Assembly (NCBI RefSeq): GCF_016458275.1
Contig: NZ_JAEMHM010000023.1
Span: forward strand, 1 to 64,000
Direction of reading: 5' to 3'
DNA: 64,000 nt
Source: Geomesophilobacter sediminis
GTDB lineage: Bacteria > Desulfobacterota > Desulfuromonadia > Geobacterales > Geobacteraceae
Shown here: positions 16,809 through 24,173 of the stretch, piece after piece
Position numbering within the stretch: position 1 is the stretch's first letter
Layout: every line of letters starts with the position of its first letter
Translations under genes and position numbers: made by a program
Notes under the pieces: model-generated
Databases searched by the model: none
Seen by the model: only the letters and a program-made list of their open reading frames with translations
What the model was told of the DNA's origin: nothing

Positions 16809-16901
16809 CAAGCTTTTCCGTTGCCGGGCCAGGATGCCACGGCAGTCGGGAAAACCCATCGGGGATGGTCGTGCTCCCTTTTCTGCAGAGAGGAAATTTG
16901 A

Positions 16902-17960
16902 ATGAACAGTTCGGTAAAAATTCTGATCGTCGACGATGAACAGCTCAACCGTGAAATATTGACGATCATGCTGCATGAGCTTGGGGAGATCGTCACCGCA
17001 AAGGACGGAGCGGAGGCGCTGACGCTGCTGCAAGAGACCCCCGACGTCGATCTGGTGCTTCTTGATTTACAGATGCCGGTTCTGGACGGTTTCCAGACCC
17101 TGGACTTCCTCAAGAAACACCCTGAGTTGCGTGAGGTCCCGGTGATCGTGATAACGGCAAGCAAGTCGGAGATCACCCACACGTTGTCCCTTGGCGCCAA
17201 CGACTTTCTTGCCAAGCCGTTCGACCGGGAGGAGTTGCGGCTGCGCGCGATGAACCAGGTCCGGACGAAAAAGCTTTACGATATGGCAAAAAATCTCAAT
17301 GGGATCCTGGAGGCCGAAGTCCTGCAAAAAACTGCGGCGCTTCGGGAGACCCTGGCGCTGGCCCAAGATGCCGAATTTGAGATTTCCCTGCGGTTGGGGC
17401 GGGCCGCCGAGTTTCGGGATCTGGAAACCGGGATGCATACCCGCAGAATCAGCGAGATGTCAGCGGAACTGGGGAAACTGGCCGGTCTGGGGGGCGGTGA
17501 CTGCGAACTTTTGCGCCGCGCCTCCCCGCTCCATGACGTTGGCAAGGTGGGGATTCCGGACCGGATCCTCAACAAGCCGGGGCCGCTTACCGACGAGGAG
17601 ATGGAGGTCATGCGCCAGCACACGGTGATCGGCGGGCGCATCCTCGGTGACGCCGCGCGCTTCCCTTCGCTGGAAGCGGGGCAGCTCATCGCGATGCAGC
17701 ATCACGAGAAATGGGACGGAACCGGGTATCCGCACCGCCTTGCCGGCAACGATATCCATCTCTTTTCCCGGATCGTGGCGGTCGTCGACGTATTCGACGC
17801 ACTTGCCTCGGAGCGTCCCTACAAGAGGGCATTCCCCCTGGATCAGGTGGTGTCGATCATGCAGGAGCAGCGGGGGACCGCGTTTGACCCGGGCCTGCTG
17901 GACCTTTTTCTGGATCACCTGGCCGACTTCGTCCGGATCAGGGCCGACTTCCGCGATTGA
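16902..17960 (+). CDS. Receiver-HD-GYP cyclic-di-GMP phosphodiesterase
   Basis: A 352-residue RpfG-type response regulator. The receiver (1-125) has D10/D11, phospho-acceptor D55 and K105. A short coiled linker leads to the HD-GYP domain (about 150-345). Visible metal and catalytic motifs are H179 in GMHTRR, HDVGK at 211-215, HH at 267-268 and GYP at 275-277, followed by the family's RIVAVVDVFDAL and RPYK motifs. It should hydrolyse c-di-GMP when phosphorylated. The ATG follows AGAGAGGAAATTTGA. No kinase lies beside it; the neighbouring Glu-57 receiver is the only signalling partner in reach. Confidence 0.95.
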   Translation: MNSSVKILIVDDEQLNREILTIMLHELGEIVTAKDGAEALTLLQETPDVDLVLLDLQMPVLDGFQTLDFLKKHPELREVPVIVITASKSEITHTLSLGANDFLAKPFDREELRLRAMNQVRTKKLYDMAKNLNGILEAEVLQKTAALRETLALAQDAEFEISLRLGRAAEFRDLETGMHTRRISEMSAELGKLAGLGGGDCELLRRASPLHDVGKVGIPDRILNKPGPLTDEEMEVMRQHTVIGGRILGDAARFPSLEAGQLIAMQHHEKWDGTGYPHRLAGNDIHLFSRIVAVVDVFDALASERPYKRAFPLDQVVSIMQEQRGTAFDPGLLDLFLDHLADFVRIRADFRD

Positions 17961-18078
17961 TCGGAGGGGTAGGGAAGAGCCCATCGGTGCAGGTTGATCT
18001 TTTCATCGTCCTTCTTTGGTTGTGACATATTCTGTCGCGGAGCCGTGGTACGGTTCAAGAAAACGAAGGAGGTGCCGC

Positions 18079-18333
18079 ATGATCTATCTGACCACTGACG
18101 CTTTGGAGCAAGGAGTCTATTTCGATTTTCGTTCCCATCAGCCCTTGGGCAGGGGAACTGCGCCGTCCTATGTCGGCCTTCTCGGCAATGGCGTTCATGA
18201 GGTCCCGGTGCAGCTGAAAAGGTACCGGGGGAGCCTGGAAGTCATCTTCGGCAACAGCGAGCTTTTCCGCTTCGTCGATGAGGAGATGCTGCGGGGCATG
18301 GTACAGGAAGTGGTTACCGCTACCATCCACTGA
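18079..18333 (+). CDS. Conserved-looking small hypothetical protein
   Basis: An 84-residue soluble protein with alternating beta-type strands (GVYFDFRSHQP, GSLEVIFGNSELF) and a C-terminal helix. AAGGAGGTG lies 6 nt before the ATG at 18079, a strong start. No Cys, signal peptide or membrane segment. No family is recognised. It sits between the HD-GYP gene and the REP array. Confidence 0.7.
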   Translation: MIYLTTDALEQGVYFDFRSHQPLGRGTAPSYVGLLGNGVHEVPVQLKRYRGSLEVIFGNSELFRFVDEEMLRGMVQEVVTATIH

Positions 18334-18384
18334 CGCGGCCTCTTTTTTCCAGCCGATGTATCGGATGAAGATAGGTTGCCCGCT

Positions 18385-19474
18385 GCGCGGGATCGCGACA
18401 GGAAGGGCGCTCCCACCGGGTAGGGGGAGGTGTCGCTTTTCTATGGTTTGCTGTCCTTTCTGGTGGGCTTGCGCTTCGGGGATCGCGTCAGGAATGTCGC
18501 TCCTTGTGGGACGATAGGGGCCTTTCCTGTGGGAGCGCCATTCCTAGCGCGAACCGCCGGAGGCGGTGACTTCGGTTGCGGGTATTCGCGCCTGGAAAGG
18601 CGCTCCCACAGGGTAGGCCAGCCGGGCAAGCCCAAGGTAAGCAGCTGCCTTCCTTCATCGGGAGATGGATCGCGACAGGAATGTCGCTCCTACAAGTCGG
18701 AGCGTCGATTGCGGATGGGTGAGGCTTGGAGCAGGTCTTTAATCGCGCCCGGAAGGGCGCTCCCACCGGGTAGGGGGACGGTGTCGCTTTCCTATGGTTT
18801 GCCGTCCTTTCTGGTGGCCTTGCGCTTCGGGGATCGCGTCAGAAATGTTGCTCCTTGTAGGACGAAAGGGGCCTTTCCTGTGGGAGTGCCATTCCTGGCG
18901 CGAACCGCCGAAGGCGGTGACTTCGGTTGCGGATATTCGCGCCTGGAAAGGCGCTCCCACAGGGTAGGCCTGCAGGGCAAGCCCAGGGTAAGCCCAGGGT
19001 AAGCAGCTGCCTTCCTTCATCGGGAGGTGGATCGCGACAGGAATGTCGCTCCTACCAGTCGGAGCGTCGATTGCGGATGGGTGAGGCTTGGAGCAGGTCT
19101 TTAATCGCGCCCGGAAGGGCGCTCCCACCGGGTAGGGGGAGGTGTCGCTTTCCTATGGTTTGCCGTCCTTTCTGGTGGCATCGCGCTTCGGGGATCGCGC
19201 CAGGAATGTTGCTCCTTGTAGGACGAAAGGGGCCTTTCCTGTGGGAGCGCCATTCCTGGCGCGAACCGCGGAAGGGGCCTTTCCTGTGGGAGCGCCATTC
19301 CTGGCGCGAACCGCCGGAGGCGGTGACTTCGGTTGCGGTTATTCGCGCCTGGAAAGGCGCTCCCACAGGGTAGGCCAGCAGGGTAAGCCCAGGGTAAGCA
19401 GCTGCCTTCCTTCATCGGGAGATGGATCGCGACAGGAATGTCGCTCCTACCAGTCGGAGCGTCGATTGCGGGTG
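18385..19474. repeat. REP-like hairpin array in three long tandem units
   Basis: Long units start at 18421, 18771 and 19133 (spacings 350 and 362 bp) and end near 19474. Each holds about five hairpins with a six-bp stem and a TTCC or GGAA loop: GCGCCA/TGGCGC, GCGCCT/AGGCGC, GCGACA/TGTCGC and GCGCCC/GGGCGC, flanked by (T)GTGGGA or GTAGGA on one side and CGCGA on the other, plus CCGCCGGAGGCGG. Unit 3 has an extra internal copy of about 45 bp near 19221-19310. One hairpin at 18393-18408 has mismatched halves (GCGACA against GGGCGC), as if recombined. No coding sequence is supported. Confidence 0.93.
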
Positions 19475-19568
19475 GGATGGGCGAGGTGGGATGCTGCGGG
19501 AGCAATGGGTGCGGGGTTGACACGGGGGAAGCCGCTGTGATACCTAAAATGAACAAACTGAGTACCCG

Positions 19569-19599
19569 GGGGTTATCCCAGCGCGGATAACCCCTTTTT
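19569..19599 (+). terminator. Hairpin terminator
   Basis: GGGGTTATCC at 19569-19578 pairs with GGATAACCCC at 19585-19594, then TTTTT. It follows the repeat array. Confidence 0.75.
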
Positions 19600-19669
19600 C
19601 TGTCCGCGCTCCGGCGCGGGGTTGCCACCCCGCCGCCACGGCGGCGCGACCAAAGGATGTGAGGAACCG

Positions 19670-19945
19670 GTGTCCAAACGCGGTAAGCAGAAGAAGTCGG
19701 AAAATGTCGAAAAACGACGGGTCCAGATGGAAGAGGCGCTCGAATGCCTCGCGGTAAAGCAGGCGGCGGAACGGGAGATGGCTTTCACCGTGAGCCGGCA
19801 GCCGAAACAGTGTACCTTTCGCCACTGCCTTCAGTTCGTCGATCCCTCCTGCACGGTATGTCCCTACTGCGGTAATCCGCTGCCGCCGGGACCGGAGCAC
19901 CGGGCGGCGGTCCCGGTGCCGACACCGGCGCTGCGCAGTTACTGA
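19670..19945 (+). CDS. Small zinc-ribbon-like protein
   Basis: The GTG at 19670 follows GAGGAACCG and gives 91 residues. The N-terminal half is basic and helical (SKRGKQKKSENVEKRRVQ, then an Ala/Glu helix). The C-terminal half has CTFRHC and CTVCPYCGNPL, four to five Cys arranged like a zinc ribbon. The Pro-rich tail is disordered. It could bind nucleic acid or act as an adaptor; no family is recognised. A terminator follows directly. Confidence 0.65.
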   Translation: MSKRGKQKKSENVEKRRVQMEEALECLAVKQAAEREMAFTVSRQPKQCTFRHCLQFVDPSCTVCPYCGNPLPPGPEHRAAVPVPTPALRSY

Positions 19946-19982
19946 TCCCCACCTATTCCTCAGGACAATCCCCCCGACTCTC

Positions 19983-20032
19983 AGAAAAGCCCGGCCACTG
20001 AAGGAGATATCTCTCCGTGGGCCGGGTTTTCT
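19983..20032 (+). terminator. Intrinsic terminator
   Basis: AGAAAAGCCCGGCC and GGCCGGGTTTTCT form the outer stem around a small inner GGAGATATCTC hairpin. Confidence 0.8.
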
Positions 20033-20169
20033 CTTTCTGACTTCAGACAATCTGTAACGTATTGAATTTTTTTGCTTCCCTCTGAGAGAAGTTCTGCTAG
20101 ATTCTGTAACAGCTTTGCGCAGTTCCTCCCCCTTGTAAGTCCCGCGCAAACCAGAGTGAGGGCATCGGT

Positions 20170-22020
20170 TTGTTCTTCTCCAACGGACATCCATCGATCC
20201 GGTCCAAATTGGCATCCCTGGTGCTGGTTTGCGTCGTCCCCTTCTGGTTCATCGCCGCCCTCATTTCCTTCAACGTCTACCTCTACCAGGTGGAGCAGGC
20301 CAGCCGTGAGATGCTCGTCGCCGCCCGCCAGATGTCGCAGACGGTGGATCGGGAGCTGGTGAGCGTGATATCGGCGCTTTCCGCCCTGGGGACCTCCCCC
20401 TCCGTCGCCCGCGGCGATTTCGAGGAGGTGCGGCACCAGGCGCTCGACCTCCTCAGGCTCTATCCCGATGCCGACATCATCGTCGCCGACGCTTCGGGCC
20501 AGCAACTCCTCAACTCTTTTCGCCCGTTGGGCACTCCCCTTCCCAAGCGCAACAACCCGGAGCAGGTACGGCAGGTTTTCGCCACGGCGAAGCCGGTGGT
20601 GAGCAACCTCTTCCAGGGGGCGGTCACCAAGCGGCTCCTGATTTCCATCGACGTGCCGATCCTGCGTGACGGCAGGGTGGTCTACGATCTGTCGATGACC
20701 TTCCCGGCGGCCCGGTTGTCTGCGCTCCTGGCGCGGCAGAAGCTTCCGGAGTCGTGGTATGCCTCCATCATCGACCGCAACCAGGTCGTCATCGCCCGCA
20801 CCATCGGCGCCGATCGTTTCGTCGGCAGACGGACGAGTCTCCGGTTTACCCAGACCGCGTTCGGCGCCTCCGAAGGAAACGTCCGGATGAAAAACATCGA
20901 GGGGATCGACTCGGTGAGCGCGTTCAACCGCGTCGCGGCCTCGGATTGGCTCATCGCGGTGGGGGTGCCTCGGGCAACCTTGATGGCGGACATCTATCGC
21001 TGGGTCGCCTGGGTGGCCCTGGCGGCGGTCCTGATCTCCCTGACGGCGGGTGCGCTCGCCTGGGGCATCGGGCGCCGCATCGCGCAGGATCTCCAGTCGC
21101 TGGTCCAACCGGCCCTTGCCATCGGCCGCGGGGAGAGCCTGACCCTGGGCTCCGCCGGATACCTGCAGGAGACCTTTGAGGTGGCCCAGGCGCTGACCCA
21201 GGCTTCGGAGCTGCTGCAGCGCCGCGAGGCGGAGCGGGACCGGGCCGAGACCGAGCTTTCCCAGGCCCTGGTGAACCTGCAAAAGGAGACCGCGGAGCGG
21301 ATCCGGGCGATCGAGGACTTGCGGGAACAGGAGCAGGTGATGATCAAGCAGAGCCGTCAGGCGGCACTGGGCGAGATGATCGGCAACATCGCGCACCAGT
21401 GGCGCCAGCCGCTCAATTCCCTGGGGCTCATCGTGCAGGGGCTGCCGCTCTACCACGAGGCTGGGCTGATCACCCGGGACCTGATGGACCAATGCGTGCA
21501 TGATGCCATGGCGCACATCAACCACATGTCCCAGACCATCGAGGACTTCCGCAACTTCTTCAAGCCGGAAAAGGACATGGTCGACTTCGACGTCAACCAG
21601 GCGATCCGGCAGGCGCTCTCCCTGGTCGAGGGAAACTTCTCCTCCCAGGCGGTCGAGGTGAGTCTCGACCTCACCCCGGGACGGACCGTGCGCGGCTATC
21701 CCAACGAGTTCGCCCAGGTGCTGCTCATCCTGCTTTTGAACGCGCGCGACGAGATGATCCGCCGCCAGGTGGTGCCCGGGCGGGTCACCATCAGGACCTT
21801 CGCTGACGGCGGGCACTGCGGCATCACGGTCTCCGACAACGCCGGGGGCATCTCCGGCGACATCATCGACCGGATCTTCGAACCCTACTTCTCCACGAAG
21901 GGGGTGCAGGGGACCGGCATCGGCCTCTACATGGCCAAGAACATCATCGAAAAGAACATGAACGGAAGGCTCACCGTGCGCAACAGCGGACCGGGAGCCG
22001 AATTCACAATCGAGGTATGA
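20170..22020 (+). CDS. Sensor histidine kinase with periplasmic Cache-type sensor
   Basis: A 616-residue membrane kinase. Helix 1 (LASLVLVCVVPFWFIAALISF) is followed by a double-Cache-like periplasmic domain (about 40-280), helix 2 (WVALAAVLISLTAGALAWGI) and a coiled coil. The phospho-acceptor His is near residue 408 in NIAHQWRQPLNSL. The ATPase motifs are SDNAGGI and GTGIGLYMAKNI. TTG start at 20170, with GAGGG upstream. It is followed 1 bp later by a receiver, a clear two-component pair. CTGTAAC motifs occur upstream at 20050 and 20104, as at 23913-24055. Confidence 0.93.
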   Translation: MFFSNGHPSIRSKLASLVLVCVVPFWFIAALISFNVYLYQVEQASREMLVAARQMSQTVDRELVSVISALSALGTSPSVARGDFEEVRHQALDLLRLYPDADIIVADASGQQLLNSFRPLGTPLPKRNNPEQVRQVFATAKPVVSNLFQGAVTKRLLISIDVPILRDGRVVYDLSMTFPAARLSALLARQKLPESWYASIIDRNQVVIARTIGADRFVGRRTSLRFTQTAFGASEGNVRMKNIEGIDSVSAFNRVAASDWLIAVGVPRATLMADIYRWVAWVALAAVLISLTAGALAWGIGRRIAQDLQSLVQPALAIGRGESLTLGSAGYLQETFEVAQALTQASELLQRREAERDRAETELSQALVNLQKETAERIRAIEDLREQEQVMIKQSRQAALGEMIGNIAHQWRQPLNSLGLIVQGLPLYHEAGLITRDLMDQCVHDAMAHINHMSQTIEDFRNFFKPEKDMVDFDVNQAIRQALSLVEGNFSSQAVEVSLDLTPGRTVRGYPNEFAQVLLILLLNARDEMIRRQVVPGRVTIRTFADGGHCGITVSDNAGGISGDIIDRIFEPYFSTKGVQGTGIGLYMAKNIIEKNMNGRLTVRNSGPGAEFTIEV

Positions 22021-22021
22021 C

Positions 22022-22417
22022 ATGGAAGCCAACGAAGCGGTGAAATCCGGAACGTCGATATTATTGGTGGACGATGATGCCGCTGCCCGGGACACCCTGG
22101 GGAGCCTCCTGCCGATCCGTTTCCCGGGGGTGGCGGTCTTCTCCGCGGGGGATGGGACGGAGGGGCTGGCCTCGTTCCAGGAGCACCGGCAGGACATCGT
22201 GATCACCGACCTCAGCATGGCGCGGCTGGACGGCTCCCGGATGGCTGCCGAGATCCTCAAGATCTGTCCGACCGCCACGGTCATCGCCATCACCGCCCAC
22301 ACCTCCGGCCCCTCTCTCTCCGACGCACGCGAGGCGGGGATTGCCCATATCCTCAAAAAGCCGCTCAATCTCAAGGAACTTTTGGGACTGTTGGAAGCCA
22401 TCGTCGGGCGGTGCTAA
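22022..22417 (+). CDS. Stand-alone receiver, partner of the 20170 kinase
   Basis: A 131-residue receiver of the CheY type with no output domain. D17/D18, phospho-acceptor D63 (VITDLSMARLDG), T in AITAHT and the KKPLN Lys are visible. The Pro that normally follows Met in the DLxMP motif is replaced by Ala. It starts 1 bp after the kinase stop, so the pair is translationally coupled. The product at 23350 is a close paralogue, matching along its full length. Its target is unknown. Confidence 0.92.
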   Translation: MEANEAVKSGTSILLVDDDAAARDTLGSLLPIRFPGVAVFSAGDGTEGLASFQEHRQDIVITDLSMARLDGSRMAAEILKICPTATVIAITAHTSGPSLSDAREAGIAHILKKPLNLKELLGLLEAIVGRC

Positions 22418-22588
22418 AGGAGAGCTTTCCGCTGTCATCGTGACGCCGTTTTCTGTACAATGGACTGAACATCGCTTGGTAACGCAGACGCTTCAGACGA
22501 TGAACTGTCGGGAGATGTGAAGGCAGGAGTCACAACAGCACCGGTTACGGTCTCTTCCCTTTCGTCGCCTGCATGAAAGGGGGGTCCA

Positions 22589-22738
22589 ATGACATCCAGA
22601 TACGACAAGAAGGCCGCCTCACTTGAGGATATCCTCCGGAAGCTGGAGGCCGATAGATACCACGGCAATATCACTATCCATTACACCCACGGAAAGCCGA
22701 GGAAGATTGAATACAAGACGATGGAGGATCTTGACTGA
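22589..22738 (+). CDS. Small DUF2292-like protein, copy 1
   Basis: A 49-residue product: helix SLEDILRKLEADRYHG, then strands NITIHYTH and KPRKIEYK. This helix plus beta-hairpin layout (Y.G.I.I...GK...IE) fits DUF2292 / YezD-type small proteins, whose role is unknown. AAGGGGGGTCCA precedes the ATG. It is nearly identical in its core to the product at 23099 and lies between the two receiver paralogues. Confidence 0.7.
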   Translation: MTSRYDKKAASLEDILRKLEADRYHGNITIHYTHGKPRKIEYKTMEDLD

Positions 22739-22766
22739 ACCGGAGCTCGTCGGGCCAGATAGTGTG

Positions 22767-22930
22767 CCTTGGCTAATAAAATTGTTGGAAATGGGCGAAG
22801 TCCTATGGTAAGGTAACTCCCTGCCCGGGCTTCCCTGCCAAGTCCCGAGCCAAACCTGTTTTGGCTTATCGTAATAAGAGGCCGAACGTCTGCTTTCCCG
22901 CATTGCCGGGACCGACGCTCGGCCTTTTTT
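22767..22930 (+). ncRNA. Possible structured RNA ending in a terminator
   Basis: CCTTGGCT (22767-22774) can pair with GCCAAG (22837-22842) across about 64 nt. AGCCAAA and TTTTGGCT form a second stem near 22848-22868. A terminator with AGGCCGA...TCGGCCTTTTTT lies at 22879-22930. The stretch sits between the two DUF2292-like genes. No known riboswitch core was recognised. The terminator is firm; the rest is inference. Confidence 0.35.
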
Positions 22931-23098
22931 CGTTTGCGGAGGTGGTGTTTTTTGCCGGCGGTTCCTCCGGGCGTCCGGGCTTCGGCCGGGACCGATGCAA
23001 AAGAAGGGAAGCGGTGCAGGATATGGATTTCTTCTCCCCTGGGGAAGGATGTAATTGCGGCTGAGATGCCGATGAAATGGGGCTGGAGGAGTCACCGC

Positions 23099-23248
23099 AT
23101 GACGTTGAAGGAGAAGAAAGCACAGTCGCTCCAGGAGATATTGAAACAGCTGGAGGAAACCAAGTATCACGGCAATATCACGATCCATTACACCCACGGC
23201 AAGCCGCGCAAAATCGAATACAAGCAGGTGGAGAATCTCGATGAGTAG
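23099..23248 (+). CDS. Small DUF2292-like protein, copy 2
   Basis: A 49-residue paralogue of the 22589 product. The core YHGNITIHYTHGKPRKIEYK is the same in both; the N-terminal helix differs (KAQSLQEILKQLEETK). GGAGGAGTCACCGC precedes the ATG. It lies about 100 bp before the second receiver, so each receiver has a DUF2292-like gene close by. Confidence 0.7.
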   Translation: MTLKEKKAQSLQEILKQLEETKYHGNITIHYTHGKPRKIEYKQVENLDE

Positions 23249-23349
23249 GTCTCTTTCGGTGTGTACGTTTTGCGGCCGGTTTTTCCCCCGCGATCTCCGT
23301 GGGGCAGCGGCAGGGGCCAATGCGGTGTTATCCGGAATGGAGGGGTGAA

Positions 23350-23751
23350 ATGGAAGCCGAGTCAGGGGTGAGGTCGGGCATCTCCGTGCTGGTGGTCGAT
23401 GACGATGCCGGGGCGCGTGAGGCTTTGGGGCGCATTCTGCCGGTCCGGTTCCCGGGGGTGGCGGTTTTTCTGGCGGAGGACGGCGCAGAGGGGCTCGCCT
23501 CCTTTCAAAAGCACCGGCACGAGATCGTCATCACGGATTTGAGCATGTCCCGGGGCGACGGCACCTGGATGGCCGCCGAGATCCGCAAGATGAGCCCGAG
23601 GGTGGCGGTCATCGCCATCACCGCGCACACTTCCGGACCCTGTCTCGTCGAGGCGGGCAATGCCGGGATCTCGCACATTTTGAAAAAGCCGCTGAACCTC
23701 AAGGAGTTGCTGGGGATTCTGGATAAGCTGGTCGCGGCGCCACGGGGGTAA
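23350..23751 (+). CDS. Stand-alone receiver, paralogue of the 22022 gene
   Basis: A 133-residue receiver with D17/D18 in VVDDDA, phospho-acceptor D63 (VITDLSMSRGDG), Thr in AITAHT and the KKPLN Lys. It is colinear with the 22022 receiver from end to end, including the rare loss of Pro after the Met (Ser here). A duplication of a receiver plus DUF2292-like unit explains the locus. The start at 23350 is taken because it matches the paralogue's MEA start. It may compete for, or branch from, the same kinase. Confidence 0.88.
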   Translation: MEAESGVRSGISVLVVDDDAGAREALGRILPVRFPGVAVFLAEDGAEGLASFQKHRHEIVITDLSMSRGDGTWMAAEIRKMSPRVAVIAITAHTSGPCLVEAGNAGISHILKKPLNLKELLGILDKLVAAPRG

Positions 23752-23912
23752 GAACCGTCGTCGCTTCTTGTTGGCGGGGTCTGATCGCGACAGCAATGTC
23801 GCTCCGAATCGAAAAACTCAGTACGGTATCTCTCCCTCCGGCGCTCTTTATTTCATACAAATCAAATCGCATCTTTCTCATAAAATCCCCTCATTCGGAA
23901 CATCCAACAAAA

Positions 23913-23946
23913 CTGTAACATTATGGACATGTCCATTATGTTACAG
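23913..23946. promoter_or_regulatory. 34-bp near-perfect palindrome
   Basis: The two 17-bp halves, CTGTAACATTATGGACA and TGTCCATTATGTTACAG, are complementary except for one pair. A half-site (CTGTAACAAAATGGACA) lies at 24000 and a shorter CTGTAAC at 24049. The 23752-24173 gap also has a REP-like hairpin, GCGACA-GCAA-TGTCGC, at 23786-23801. This looks like an operator set for a dimeric regulator acting on the YjgN gene. Confidence 0.6.
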
Positions 23947-24090
23947 CCTGTGGTAACTATCTAATTTCTTAATACCAAAACGGCGGCCGGTGCGTGCCGC
24001 TGTAACAAAATGGACAGTAGCCGCTGCGGTGGCGTTTATCTGGTCAGGCTGTAACGCCTTGAATTACGGTGGCTTTTTTCTGCTTTCGGA

Positions 24091-24106
24091 CTGGTACGCT
24101 TCTTGT
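24091..24106 (+). promoter_or_regulatory. Putative sigma-54 promoter
   Basis: CTGGTACGCTTCTTGTT keeps the -24 GG and the TTG of the -12 box at the right spacing; the final C is T. It lies 68 bp before the GTG at 24174, downstream of the palindrome. Confidence 0.4.
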
Positions 24107-24173
24107 TAACGAATCCTTCGTCAAACACAGGACGATGACCCGATGATCCTGTGGAAGCTTTGGAGGAGAAGGC

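Noticed and set aside
18430-19628. Several overlapping open frames in the hairpin array
   Set aside because: Their products are translations of the REP-like hairpins on both strands, with no start signals.
19981-22401. 806-residue reverse-strand open frame
   Set aside because: It mirrors the kinase and receiver genes, which carry clear domain motifs on the plus strand.
22739-22930. Known riboswitch (GEMM, TPP, cobalamin, SAM)
   Set aside because: None of the conserved cores of these classes could be read here, nor in the leaders of the cytochrome and binding-protein genes.
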